Shown in pieces: positions 9,092 through 17,862 of a DNA stretch of 33,004 bases. The first letter of the stretch is position 1, and every line of letters starts with the position of its first letter. The stretch spans positions 1 through 33,004 of the forward strand of contig NZ_JABXKQ010000127.1 in the NCBI RefSeq assembly GCF_017114945.1. The letters are read 5' to 3'. This DNA is from Nostoc sp. JL34. Its GTDB lineage: Bacteria > Cyanobacteriota > Cyanobacteriia > Cyanobacteriales > Nostocaceae. The position numbers and the translations under genes were made by a program. The notes under the pieces are model-generated. The model was not told the origin of the DNA, searched no databases, and worked only from the letters and a program-made list of their open reading frames with translations.

Positions 9092-9964
9092 CTAAAGTGG
9101 TGTAATCCAATAAGTAATGCCTCGAATAGCTTGTTTTTTAAAACCAAATAGAGGTAAATTTTCTTCAGTTAAACCTATATAAGTCCAATGGGGGACATCA
9201 TTTTGTACAGTCTGAAACCAACCATTTTGATTGAGAGCTTTTCTCTGTTTTTGATTAGATACGCGTAAATCAATTGCTAATCCCCAGAGATGTTGTGAAG
9301 TTCCGGGAGGTGCAACTAAACCGAGAATTTTTGTTTCTTTCCCTTGTTGAACTTTTGCTAAAACTTCATTGTTGGCATATTTGTGCCAAAATATTAAATT
9401 CGTGTTAAACGTGCGAGTACAATCACCAGAACCATAACCAGATTTGAGCGATATCTGTTGCTGGATTCGCGCTTTATTTAAAGCGTCAGCCGCCGACTTT
9501 TGTAAATAACAGTCGTTAGTTCCATCAACATGACCCATTGTTAAAGTAGCTTGAAACTCTTGGGTTTCTTGTTCATTAGCAAAGATATCCTTTTGCGGTA
9601 GTTTAATCCCGACATCTGGATTTACAAAGACTGCGCCGTATGTTCGCAGCAAAGTATATTCATAAGTGGCAGGCTGGGGAATTGTAGGTAACTTTCTAGC
9701 GATCGCAGATAAAAAACGCTCTTGAGCGTTTAATTTTGGGTTGGGAATAAATGGTTCTGATATTATCTCTTTAGGGGTATCTGTACAAGGTAATGAATTA
9801 TTACTCAAGCATCCGTTTAATGGTTGGGCAGTTCTAGCCAATTTGTGATGGGTAATCTCATTACTAGCTACTAAGATAAAAATCATCAATATAACTATAC
9901 TGAGAAAAGTTGCTTTTCTGATAAATCTAGTAATATTTGGTTTATTCCTGATATTGAGCTTCAT
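9092..9964 (-). CDS. M15-type D-Ala-D-Ala carboxypeptidase-like protein (VanY family)
   Basis: Seen: 290 aa. An N-terminal hydrophobic anchor (about residues 18-34) suggests export to the periplasm. The M15 zinc-peptidase signature is present as SQHLWGLAID (223-232), with zinc ligands His225 and Asp232, and DVPHW (256-260) with third ligand His259. Known: the family cleaves the terminal D-Ala of peptidoglycan stem peptides. Oddity: the catalytic acid normally sits three residues before the last His as Glu (ExxH); here it is Asp256. It could be active with Asp or have reduced or altered activity. Gene-free DNA lies on both sides, so probably monocistronic. Confidence 0.82.
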   Translation of the reverse strand: MKLNIRNKPNITRFIRKATFLSIVILMIFILVASNEITHHKLARTAQPLNGCLSNNSLPCTDTPKEIISEPFIPNPKLNAQERFLSAIARKLPTIPQPATYEYTLLRTYGAVFVNPDVGIKLPQKDIFANEQETQEFQATLTMGHVDGTNDCYLQKSAADALNKARIQQQISLKSGYGSGDCTRTFNTNLIFWHKYANNEVLAKVQQGKETKILGLVAPPGTSQHLWGLAIDLRVSNQKQRKALNQNGWFQTVQNDVPHWTYIGLTEENLPLFGFKKQAIRGITYWITPL

Positions 9965-10379
9965 TTTTTAAATAATTACTTGGTTGATTCAAGAGTAAAA
10001 GTAATGAGCTTCTGACAAATATCTGTTATTGATAAGTGAAAATCACAGATAATAGAGATAAATATAGATAATTAATTGATGTTGCTCCTAGCTCTATACA
10101 ACTTGTGTAAGATAGCTAAATATATACTAGTCATCAATTAATTTGTGTCAATGGCTAACCATGTGAACAATAGCTGCGACCAATCATCCGTAAAGTTGTC
10201 ACAAATTTTAAAAGAGAATATATTTTTTAATTAATACTCAAGTTTAAAAATAGAAACTTGTCTCTGATTGAGTACTAGTAAGTTTGATAACTTTTTTATC
10301 AGAAAGATACATCCATGAAATCACTGGAACAGTTAAAATTGAAAAGACCTCTAAGCTTGCTGATCCTGTAAGTATGACC
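9965..10379. other. Long leader/promoter region upstream of mnmG
   Basis: About 410 bp, AT-rich, between the divergent M15 peptidase and mnmG. A tiny frame MKSLEQLKLKRPLSLLIL (10315-10371) ends two bases before the first possible mnmG ATG at 10374. It has no clear ribosome site, so its translation is doubtful. The mnmG frame itself is open upstream to 10284, but that extension does not look conserved. No other feature is seen. Confidence 0.35.
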
Positions 10380-12296
10380 ATGCACAATTCCGTTGAATTC
10401 CAAGACGCTTTTGATGTCATAGTCGTCGGTGCAGGTCACTCCGGTTGCGAAGCAGCTCTCGCCTCTGCACGCCTCGGTTGTCGTACCCTGCTATTGACGC
10501 TCAACTTGGATAAAATTGCTTGGCAACCTTGTAACCCGGCGGTGGGCGGCCCGGCCAAATCCCAGTTGACTCATGAGGTAGATGCACTCGGCGGAGAAAT
10601 TGGTAAAGTAGCAGACCGCACCTACCTGCAAAAACGCATCCTCAACTCTTCACGAGGGCCTGCTGTTTGGGCATTACGTGCCCAGACGGACAAGCGCGAA
10701 TATGCAGCGGTGATGAAAACTATTGTTGAGAACCAAGAAAACTTGACAATCCGCGAAAGTATGGCAACAGATTTGGTGCTGGGCGCTAACGGTGAAGTCA
10801 TCGGCGTTGAAACTTATTTTGGTGTAGGGTTCCAATGCAAAGCAGTCATCTTGACAACTGGCACCTTCCTCGGAGGTAAAATTTGGGTTGGTAACAAATC
10901 AATGCCAGCCGGACGGGCTGGGGAATTTGCGGCTGAAGGATTGACACAAACCCTAAATCGCCTGGGATTTGAAACCGGAAGACTTAAAACTGGGACTCCA
11001 GCCCGGGTAGACAAGCGATCAGTGGATTATAGTAAAATGCTCATCCAGCCAGGGGATGAAGATGTGCGCTGGTTTAGCTTTGACCCAGAGGCGTGGGTAG
11101 AACGGGAACAGATGCCTTGCTACATCACCCGCACAACTGCCGAAACTCATCGTCTGATTCAGGATAATTTGCACTTGTCACCAGTTTATGGCGGTTGGGT
11201 GGAAGCCAAAGGGCCGCGCTATTGTCCCAGTATTGAAGATAAGATTGTGCGCTTTGCTGATAAGGAAAGCCATCAAATCTTTATTGAACCAGAAGGAAGG
11301 GATATACCCGAACTTTATATTCAAGGGTTTTCTACAGGGTTGCCAGAAAATTTGCAACTGCAAATGTTGCGGACTCTCCCTGGTTTGGAAAAATGTGTAA
11401 TGCTGCGTCCCGCCTACGCTGTGGAATATGACTATTTACCCGCAACTCAGTGTTATCCCACACTGATGACTAAGAAGATTGCGGGGCTGTTTTGTGCAGG
11501 GCAGATTAACGGTACTACAGGTTATGAAGAAGCCGCAGCTCAAGGGCTGGTGGCGGGAATTAATGCAGCTCGATTTGTTCGCTCTCAAGAAATGATTGTC
11601 TTTGCCCGTGAGCAAAGTTACATTGGGACGCTAGTTGATGACCTGTGTACAAAAGACCTGCGGGAACCTTATCGAATGCTTACCAGTAGGTCAGAATACC
11701 GATTACTATTGCGTTCTGACAATGCCGACCAACGCCTGACACCTTTGGGAAGGGAAATTGGTTTAATTGACGATCGCCGCTGGGATCTATTTACCCAAAA
11801 ACAAACGAATATTACTACAGAAAAACAAAGATTGCAAGCCACACGAGTCAAAGAACATGATGAAATGGGAATAGCGATCGCATCTAATACCCAACAAGCA
11901 ATTAAAGGTTCAATTACCCTCAACGACTTACTGCGGCGTCCGGGATTCCATTACGTTGACCTGGACAGGTTTGGACTGGGAAACCCCAACCTCAACCGCG
12001 CCGAGAAAGAAGGCGCAGAAATTGATATCAAGTATTCTGGCTATCTCGCTAGGCAACAAAGTCAGATTGACCAAATTGCCCGCCAAGCGCACCGCCAGTT
12101 ACCTGGGGATTTGGACTACACAACAATTGATACTCTTTCTAAAGAGGCACGGGAAAAGCTGACTCACGTAAAACCACTCACTCTTGGTCAAGCTGCACGT
12201 ATAGGTGGTGTAAACCCAGCGGATATTAATGCCTTATTATTATATCTAGAATTGCGTAGAACCAAGAGCCAGTCTGAATTTCCAGCGTTAGCCTAA
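10380..12296 (+). CDS. mnmG: tRNA uridine-5-carboxymethylaminomethyl modification enzyme MnmG
   Basis: With MnmE (not in this window) it adds carboxymethylaminomethyl groups to wobble U34 of several tRNAs, using FAD, NADH and methylene-THF; cytosolic. Seen: about 638 aa. The Rossmann FAD motif VVGAGHSGCEAALASARLG is near the N-terminus, followed by the GidA signatures CNPAVGGPAKSQL, GTFLGGKIWVG, KTGTPARVD, PRYCPSIEDKIVRF and INGTTGYEEAAAQG; the C-terminal helical domain (LKIDIKYSGYL-like, here EIDIKYSGYLARQQ) is intact. The start is set at ATG 10380 by family N-termini (MHNSVEFQDAFD); ATG 10374 is equally possible and gives 640 aa. Highly conserved gene, no defects. Confidence 0.97.
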   Translation: MHNSVEFQDAFDVIVVGAGHSGCEAALASARLGCRTLLLTLNLDKIAWQPCNPAVGGPAKSQLTHEVDALGGEIGKVADRTYLQKRILNSSRGPAVWALRAQTDKREYAAVMKTIVENQENLTIRESMATDLVLGANGEVIGVETYFGVGFQCKAVILTTGTFLGGKIWVGNKSMPAGRAGEFAAEGLTQTLNRLGFETGRLKTGTPARVDKRSVDYSKMLIQPGDEDVRWFSFDPEAWVEREQMPCYITRTTAETHRLIQDNLHLSPVYGGWVEAKGPRYCPSIEDKIVRFADKESHQIFIEPEGRDIPELYIQGFSTGLPENLQLQMLRTLPGLEKCVMLRPAYAVEYDYLPATQCYPTLMTKKIAGLFCAGQINGTTGYEEAAAQGLVAGINAARFVRSQEMIVFAREQSYIGTLVDDLCTKDLREPYRMLTSRSEYRLLLRSDNADQRLTPLGREIGLIDDRRWDLFTQKQTNITTEKQRLQATRVKEHDEMGIAIASNTQQAIKGSITLNDLLRRPGFHYVDLDRFGLGNPNLNRAEKEGAEIDIKYSGYLARQQSQIDQIARQAHRQLPGDLDYTTIDTLSKEAREKLTHVKPLTLGQAARIGGVNPADINALLLYLELRRTKSQSEFPALA

Positions 12297-12682
12297 CACA
12301 AACTTGATAAAGACTGAGTATAGTAGTAGGGAGAGAGATTGGTATGATAGATGACATAAATATTAGTAGTGGCATCATCAACAATCCTCAGATTAAAGTT
12401 GAGTTTGATACCAACACTCAATCAACTCGTCTCCATAAGACAGGAGATTGGATGTTTAATCAAAGAAGGGAACTCTTAACAGTTTTTCCTATTTCCTGTT
12501 CCCTATCCGGGAGTAAGAATACCCCCACTTCTATCAAGTGGCATATTTCAGGTGGGGTATAAATCCTCATCTGAAAACCCGTGTTCCCTGTTGCCCGTTC
12601 CCTGTTCCCTCTTTAATAATAATCCTCATTTCCAGGCAGTAGGGGCGGCGTTTCCCCGTCCTAGCAACAACCCAGAACGTCT
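12297..12682. other. Intergenic region with a doubtful 72-aa frame and TTCCCTG repeats
   Basis: An open frame at 12344-12562 has GGGAGAG upstream of its ATG, but its second half runs through repeat DNA (GTTCCCT heptamers at 12570-12612 and a CCACTT/AAGTGG inverted repeat near 12527-12541), and the protein resembles nothing known to me. It may be a remnant. Tandem GTTCCCT-type heptamers of this sort are typical of Nostoc intergenic DNA. Confidence 0.3.
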
Positions 12683-14041
12683 ATGTTACAAGAAGCCAGC
12701 ACCCGTCTCATAGTACCGGAACCATCAGAAGACTTAATCGCCAACGAGCCTTGGTCGATAGAAAACTATGCTGATGGCCTAATGGATGAACTCTTTGCCG
12801 ATATCGACTACATTCTGGATGTTAGTGGTAATCTGCCTTCTCAAACCGTTAGGCACAGTAGTCAGAAAAAATCGAGCCATTCTGTTGCTGGAGTTTCTTC
12901 CCAAGCTCAACGCCAGTCGTCTTCAGAATATGTGCCTCTGCAAACAGTTACGATCCCGCAGATTATTTTACCAAACACACTGAATCAGCCAGTACAGTCA
13001 GTTGCTCAAGATAAGCACAAGCAATTGAGTACCGTTGTGTTTGACACCGGCACTGTGAAATCAGTTAGTAGAAAGCGTCAAAAAACTAGTCTTACCTTGG
13101 GCAAACTGCTGATTGTAGGAACAACTTTAGGCGTGGCGATCGCTGGTATTATCTATCTGGTACAGTCTGGAGTCGTATATCTTTTAAATACCAAATTGCC
13201 TGAGTCAGCGCTGATAGTGCCACAACCACAGTCGCAGTTGCCCGTAAAAACAGAAATTGAGGCAGAGTTGGTTGACTACATGCTGGGAGCACTGGCAGTT
13301 ATAGATAAGCAAGAAGCAACACCCAATCAAAAATCTTTCAAATCGGGCTTCTCCAGTCAGGTAAATACTAACCAAATTGCCTTTGCTCGTGAGCAAACAA
13401 GTGGTAACCTACCAGGACTTCCACTTCTAGCTAACAATACACCACCAGCGCCTAACCGTTCTGGAAGCGTTGTTGAGCGCATCTACGTTCCCGTTTATCA
13501 AGCGCCATCGCCAATGCGCTACGCCCTCCCAGCTATTCCTGGGACTCCCACACTACCACAAGTTGCCAGTGCGTTACGGGTATCTCAACCTAATGTTGTG
13601 AAAACGGCCCTGAATACAGTGCGACAAGCTGCCAAGCCTGTAACCGTCAACATGTTAGCTGCGGCTGTACGAGCCGAACTCAAACCTGTGGCGGCGAAAA
13701 CTGCACCCATTAGCGTGCGCCAAACACCCAAACCTCTGCCAGCATTACCAGTAGTTCCATTGCGTGCTGCACTCGCACCAGAGTCAGAACCAACTATTAC
13801 CCAGGAACAAGTATATCCGGCAACTGCGATCGCAGAGGCTCCCAGTAATACCTTAGAAGGATTACTAGAGTTGGGCAACAAATCTGCCGCTTTGTTTAAA
13901 ATCGATGGTGTGACTCGCCGCATCAATATGGGTGAAAGCATTGGCTCAAGCGGTTGGACACTTGTAGATGTTAGTAATGGCGAAGCTGTCATCCGGCGTA
14001 ACGGCGAAGTGCGATCGATTTACGCAGGGCAGAAATTGTAA
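12683..14041 (+). CDS. Cyanobacterial single-pass membrane protein with GspC/PilP-like C-terminal domain
   Basis: No precise function recognised. Seen: 452 aa. An acidic N-terminal stretch (LIANEPWSIENYADGLMDEL) is followed by a basic patch (SRKRQKTS) and one membrane helix (about 146-170, LLIVGTTLGVAIAGIIYLVQ). A long Pro/Ala-rich periplasmic linker follows, then a compact conserved C-terminal domain of about 60 residues (ALFKIDGVTRRINMGESI, then GWTLVDVSNGEAVIRRNGEV). That tail resembles the small beta domain of GspC/PilP-type secretion proteins, in which a short strand-rich module interacts with a secretin. The resemblance is by eye and tentative. No pilus or secretion genes are adjacent. 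Confidence 0.75.
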   Translation: MLQEASTRLIVPEPSEDLIANEPWSIENYADGLMDELFADIDYILDVSGNLPSQTVRHSSQKKSSHSVAGVSSQAQRQSSSEYVPLQTVTIPQIILPNTLNQPVQSVAQDKHKQLSTVVFDTGTVKSVSRKRQKTSLTLGKLLIVGTTLGVAIAGIIYLVQSGVVYLLNTKLPESALIVPQPQSQLPVKTEIEAELVDYMLGALAVIDKQEATPNQKSFKSGFSSQVNTNQIAFAREQTSGNLPGLPLLANNTPPAPNRSGSVVERIYVPVYQAPSPMRYALPAIPGTPTLPQVASALRVSQPNVVKTALNTVRQAAKPVTVNMLAAAVRAELKPVAAKTAPISVRQTPKPLPALPVVPLRAALAPESEPTITQEQVYPATAIAEAPSNTLEGLLELGNKSAALFKIDGVTRRINMGESIGSSGWTLVDVSNGEAVIRRNGEVRSIYAGQKL

Positions 14042-14168
14042 AAGTTTTTCTGTCGCAACTCTTCCACTCATCAAAATATTGCAATGATAAACTCTAAGTT
14101 GCACATTGCATCATCTCATAATTTACCTAAATATACCGTTTAACAAAATAGCTGATACAGATACATAA

Positions 14169-14196
14169 GTAGGGGTGTAAACCTGTACGCCCCTAC
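14169..14196. repeat. Dispersed hairpin repeat (GTAGGGG...CCCCTAC)
   Basis: Arms GTAGGGG (14169-14175) and CCCCTAC (14190-14196), with further GTA/TAC pairing inside. This is a common intergenic palindrome in Nostoc. It lies at the truncated 3' end of the glucosaminidase remnant, on its minus-strand downstream side. Confidence 0.55.
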
Positions 14197-14203
14197 AGCC
14201 GAT

Positions 14204-14530
14204 TTATGTGTTGCAAAAATTTTGGAAAAAGGCATTAATATCTTGGAAGTTACAAAATTATACTTCTTCTAGCTCAGAAGTAACTTTAATTTTTAACGGT
14301 TCGGCAAACCCTTTCATATCAGGAACTCGCCATTTGAATCCGGCAAAATTGTTAGCATTGACAGCAAGCTCACTTCTCCCTCTAGCAGACTCTAGTAACC
14401 ATTGAGTGAAGGTTACTTCTTTGAGAATTTGCCGATTGATATCGGTAAATTTTGCACTTTCAATGCCAACTTTTATAAATATTATTGCTAAATCTTTATT
14501 AAAATAATTGTTGACTAAATCATCTAGTAA
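14204..14530 (-). pseudogene. Glucosaminidase-type peptidoglycan hydrolase remnant with in-frame stop
   Basis: Not a normal open gene. On the minus strand the frame from 14530 encodes TFTQWLLESARGRSELAVNA, then NNFAGFKWRVPDMKGFAEPL, then KIKVTSELEEV and a TAA (14258-14260). After the stop the same frame continues FCNFQDINAFFQNF, which matches the next block of the family (YCxFxxIEAFIxGY). Known: cyanobacterial glucosaminidase-domain (FlgJ/LytD-like) hydrolases carry WxLESxxGxSxLAxxxxNFxGxKWR. There is no start codon: a TAA (14531-14533) precedes the open part. So the N-terminus and C-terminus are lost and a nonsense codon splits the domain. It lies 110 bp downstream of the amidase in the same orientation. 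Confidence 0.75.
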
Positions 14531-14580
14531 TTACATAGCTTTGTCCTATGAAAAAATATTTCCATAAGCCCAAATTATTA

Positions 14581-14617
14581 TAAGATCCTCGACTTATTTA
14601 ATAAGTCGAGGATCTTA
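14581..14617 (-). terminator. Strong hairpin terminator after the amidase gene
   Basis: Perfect 18-bp inverted repeat (arms TAAGATCCTCGACTTATT and its complement, one-base centre), 20 bp downstream of the amidase stop codon. On the minus strand it is followed by TAATAATTT, a modest U-rich tail. Both flanking genes read leftward. Confidence 0.75.
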
Positions 14618-14636
14618 TCTAGGTGTTAACAAATGG

Positions 14637-15398
14637 TTAACCTTTTTCTACAATTTTGGCATGTCCAGCAAAAACAAAATGCTCATCTCTGTTTCCTTTA
14701 CTTTTATCAGGCCACTTAACCCAATAATGGCTTTCTTCAAAATGGGCATCTAAAATTGGGTAATTTCCTGGTTCAATCTCGAATAGAGATTCTTTGGGTA
14801 GCTCTGATGACTGTTCTGTAGAAGGTTTTAAGAAAGTTTTTTCTGTAATTTCTAGAATGTACTTTTTATCATGTTTAGTTTGACGGGGATCGGAGTCACC
14901 AATTAATCCATCTTTAATCGCTTCAGCCATTTTTTCAGCATCAAAGCGATCCATATCTTTTTTATTATCACAAAAGCAGCACTCAATTAAAATAGCTGGC
15001 ATTTGTGTATTTTTGAGAACAAATAAGCCTCTACTTTTAACCTCTCTATCTCTGAATCCAAGTTTAACAATCTCTTTAAGAACTGATTGAGCAATACCTT
15101 TGGATGTATTACTAATGGCGAAAACTTCTGTGCCATCTGCTATCCCATTAAATTTATTAAAATGAATGGAGACAAAGACATTAACGTTATTGGCATTCGC
15201 TTTATCGGTTCGTTGTCTAAGAGAATTGTTTACACTGCTAGCGCTTGTAGGAGTGCAATCAATAACGGTATGTCCTGCTGCTTTTAGCTTTTGGATCAAT
15301 TTTGTACCAACTGCTTTAGTTAAAACATCTTCTTGTTGAATGCCTGTTGCCCCTGTATCTGGTGGGCAATTGTGTCCAATATCAATACCAAATTTCAT
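14637..15398 (-). CDS. N-acetylmuramoyl-L-alanine amidase (Amidase_3), no signal peptide
   Basis: Cleaves the bond between MurNAc and L-Ala in peptidoglycan. Seen: 253 aa. The Amidase_3 domain fills residues 2-165 with the zinc and catalytic residues in place: His9 (IGHN), Glu23 (QQED), His79 (VSIHFN) and Glu139 (LIECCF). A C-terminal part (about 195-253, YPILDAHFEESHYWVKWP) may be a small wall-binding or SH3-like module. There is no signal peptide or membrane anchor, as in phage endolysins, so export is unexplained. AAGGAG precedes the ATG at a good distance. It is followed by a strong terminator and a broken glucosaminidase gene, an old hydrolase pair. The function class is firm; the biological role (autolysin or captured endolysin) is open. 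Confidence 0.9.
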   Translation of the reverse strand: MKFGIDIGHNCPPDTGATGIQQEDVLTKAVGTKLIQKLKAAGHTVIDCTPTSASSVNNSLRQRTDKANANNVNVFVSIHFNKFNGIADGTEVFAISNTSKGIAQSVLKEIVKLGFRDREVKSRGLFVLKNTQMPAILIECCFCDNKKDMDRFDAEKMAEAIKDGLIGDSDPRQTKHDKKYILEITEKTFLKPSTEQSSELPKESLFEIEPGNYPILDAHFEESHYWVKWPDKSKGNRDEHFVFAGHAKIVEKG

Positions 15399-15595
15399 AG
15401 AATTTATCTCCTTTTTATAGTTTGAGAAGTACGCATTAACTTATCTACACTGTATTAATTATTAACCCGAATGCGATCGCTCTGCCGGTGAGAAAAGGTG
15501 AGTTGTTAGTGTAAAAAAATGTAACGGTCAACGGAAAAATTTCATTGAAAAGAGAAATTACATAAGTTCAACCTATAAATTAAGCAGGCTGATCC

Positions 15596-15880
15596 ATGAC
15601 GGCACAAGAGGCGCTGAATTTAGTCGATACTCTTCTCTTTTATGGTCTACCTTTGGATAAAGGCTTAATAACGTTCAATCTGTAGTTTTGCTGGAAAGTT
15701 GGCTGGGACGCACCTATGCGGAAATTGCGGTGCAGATAAGTTATAAAGACGACTATATCAAACAAGTCGGTTCTCAGTTGTGGCGATCGCTTTCTCAGGC
15801 AGTTGGTGAAGACGTTTGTAAAAAAAATATCCAATCTGTTTTGCGTCGCTACCAGCAGTCTCAAAGCTATGAAAAATCAA
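15596..15880 (+). pseudogene. Broken N-terminal HTH module of a vWA-MoxR-associated/NB-ARC-type conflict gene
   Basis: The ATG at 15596 starts MTAQEALNLVDTLLF, the usual N-terminus of a large group of cyanobacterial WD40/NB-ARC/MoxR-associated proteins. The frame then shifts: the family sequence resumes two bases over as RLNNVQSVVLLESWLGRTYA, then EIAVQISYKDDYIKQVGSQL, then WRSLSQAVGEDV. At the family GKRL position an in-frame TAA (15658-15660) replaces the Lys codon. So there is at least one frameshift and one nonsense change. Homology fades after about 15880, and no NTPase or repeat domains follow; the two-TM gene lies there on the opposite strand. Known: this N-terminal HTH-like module precedes effector or NTPase domains in proposed immunity systems. 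The domain assignment is from memory of family sequences. Confidence 0.65.
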
Positions 15881-15932
15881 TGAGCGATCGCCACTATAGC
15901 TACTTATCTGGTAATTTAATTAGATATCATGC

Positions 15933-16313
15933 TCATGAATCTGATGAATCTCGGATCTTAATTTCTACATCTCCTATCATTGATTCTGCTTCTGCGAAAG
16001 CTTTTGCTAAATCTTCAATAGAACTCTTCCCTGCACTGAATCTTATTGTTTCAGCTTTTAAGTGTCTTTGGGCTTGACGAAATCCGTTACCTTTTCGTCC
16101 CACACCTGTCGTATTAATAATTCCTACAGAAGCTGCGCTGATTGCAGCAAAAACTTTTGTCCGAAAGGTTCCAAGTTCTTGAACAAAAGTAGCAACAATC
16201 AAAGACGAGAGTATGGAAGTTACTCCCAAGGTTATGAAAATCGAGTGCAATATTACTGCATCTCGATGCCATCTTTGAATTTGCTTCTCAATTTCTGGCG
16301 GTATTTCTAACAT
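15933..16313 (-). CDS. Small two-transmembrane protein, SLATT-like
   Basis: Seen: 126 aa. A short amphipathic N-terminus (EIPPEIEKQIQRWHRDA) precedes two membrane helices (about 21-43, HSIFITLGVTSILSSLIVAT, and about 52-68, KVFAAISAASVGIINTT) and a long charged C-terminal helix region (FRQAQRHLKAETIRFSAGKS). This order matches the SLATT type of 2TM effector found beside nucleotide-signalling conflict systems, but the match is by topology and general pattern only. No nucleotide-synthesising enzyme is adjacent; the only neighbour of that kind is the broken HTH module, convergent with it. The ribosome site is weak. A plain unknown membrane protein is the alternative. Confidence 0.6.
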   Translation of the reverse strand: MLEIPPEIEKQIQRWHRDAVILHSIFITLGVTSILSSLIVATFVQELGTFRTKVFAAISAASVGIINTTGVGRKGNGFRQAQRHLKAETIRFSAGKSSIEDLAKAFAEAESMIGDVEIKIRDSSDS

Positions 16314-16787
16314 GATAAAACTTAATTATTGATTGAAGTTATGCCCTCTCAAGTTCCAGAAAAATAAAGCATAAATTGACAAATGAATTGTCAGCACTCT
16401 ATTTTTGAAAAAGTTTAGACATAACAATTTTTAGGATATTTCCTTGTTTCCTGCCTTGTCGGTGAGAAAAAGTGAGTATTTACTGTAAATAACTGTAAAT
16501 TTTTGTCTAATTCTCTCATAAAGCAGTGAAATACCACGAAGTTTAACCAATAGAATTAGAAAACCAGGTTGATCGTGAAAAGTTAGAAGATGGTCATGAA
16601 TTTCCCTATCTAAAGAAGGTTAACATAAATAAATTTTAATGTTAATATTACGATTTATGTTGATTATAGTTGCACAGAAATTGCTATTTGGAAACCTACA
16701 TCTTACACATATCTTGCTTAAGCAAGATAACTTTGACTAAAAAAGAAAGTTAGTTTGCTAATTGATGTAATTGTCAACCCGATCAAT
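16314..16787. other. Gene-free region with a second copy of the conflict-gene leader sequence
   Basis: 16458-16476 reads GTCGGTGAGAAAAAGTGAG and matches GCCGGTGAGAAAAGGTGAG at 15484-15502, the leader of the broken HTH gene, with looser similarity downstream. A start-less frame (16546-16638, containing ELENQVDREKLEDGHEF) may be gene debris. No complete gene is seen before the bestrophin-like gene. Confidence 0.45.
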
Positions 16788-17765
16788 ATGAAACGACCTA
16801 AATATTTTCAAAATAATTCTAAAAACTCTTTAAGAGAAAAGTATCATCTTTACAAAGGCGAAAAATTAAGCTGGCTTCAAGTAACTCTTCGGCTTGAAAG
16901 GTCAATTATTTCTATCATTCTTCCTTGGGTACTTTTTTGTACTCTTTATGGTACTTTAATATCATTTCTCTATCATTTGGGATTACCAATAGCATTTTCA
17001 GATTCCAATAGTATTCTGACTAATGCTGTTTTAAGTTTTAATATTGGTTTTACATTACTATTAGTTTTTCGGACGAATACAGCCCATGATAGATTTTGGG
17101 AAGGTCGTCAACTATGGGGAGCTTTAGTTAATACATCTCGTAACTTAACTCGTGGGATTTGGATAATAGTTAAAGAAAAGACACCTGAAGATAGAGTAGA
17201 GAAAGAGGCAATAGTTCGGTTAGTAACTGCTTTTGCAGTTGCAATGAAGTTACATCTTAGATCAGTACCTTTAGACACTGAGTTAGCATCCTTAATGTCT
17301 GAAAAACAATATTTACAACTCCAAGACACTAATCATCCCCCACTACAAATTGCCTACTGGATAGGAGATTACTTGCAATATCAGCATGACCGGAATTGTC
17401 TAAATGTCTATCAACTGACTACTTTACATAACTGCGTAGATGATTTAGTAGATATTTTAGGTGGTTGCGAACGCATTTTAAAAACGCCACTGCCTTTGAT
17501 ATATACTATTAAACTCAGGCAACTATTATTAATTTTTTGTCTGATATTACCTTTGGAAATTGTTAGTCTTTTAAATTGGTGGACTGGTATAGTAATGGCT
17601 TTTGTAAGTTTTACACTATTAAGTATTGAACAAATTGGCTCAGAAATCGAAGAACCTTTTGGGCTTGATCCCAATGACTTACCTTTAAATACGATTTGCA
17701 ATACAATCTCAAACAATGTGGAAGAATTAATCAGGCTTGCTTCTAACAATGTTCGTTATTATTAA
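16788..17765 (+). CDS. Bestrophin-like (UPF0187) anion channel protein
   Basis: Seen: 325 aa. The N-terminal LSWLQVTLRLERSIISIILP and a strongly hydrophobic first helix pair are followed by the family signature FRTNTAHDRFWEGRQLWGAL, NTSRNLTR just after, and a C-terminal membrane pair (about 245-285) ending in the conserved IEEPFGLDPNDLPL. Known: bacterial bestrophin homologues form pentameric channels; cyanobacterial and chloroplast relatives are thylakoid anion/bicarbonate channels. Location here (plasma or thylakoid membrane) cannot be read from sequence. ATG 16788 is chosen over TTG 16755 because MKRPKYF is a more normal N-terminus; neither has a strong ribosome site. Confidence 0.88.
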   Translation: MKRPKYFQNNSKNSLREKYHLYKGEKLSWLQVTLRLERSIISIILPWVLFCTLYGTLISFLYHLGLPIAFSDSNSILTNAVLSFNIGFTLLLVFRTNTAHDRFWEGRQLWGALVNTSRNLTRGIWIIVKEKTPEDRVEKEAIVRLVTAFAVAMKLHLRSVPLDTELASLMSEKQYLQLQDTNHPPLQIAYWIGDYLQYQHDRNCLNVYQLTTLHNCVDDLVDILGGCERILKTPLPLIYTIKLRQLLLIFCLILPLEIVSLLNWWTGIVMAFVSFTLLSIEQIGSEIEEPFGLDPNDLPLNTICNTISNNVEELIRLASNNVRYY

Positions 17766-17862
17766 ATCTATAAACTAGTTTTCCCAGATAAATTACTGAT
17801 GAGATGGGAGAAAATTTTCCTTTATTAATCATAGATAATACTTGGCTTAAAAATGCAATAGC

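Noticed and set aside
12344..12562. 72-codon open frame after mnmG
   Set aside because: Has a plausible ribosome site, but its second half runs through repeat DNA and the product resembles nothing; kept only as a note in the intergenic entry.
15688..16077. 129-codon plus-strand frame
   Set aside because: Only its first ~60 codons resemble the HTH module; the rest is antisense to the two-TM gene. Treated as part of the pseudogene, not as an intact gene.
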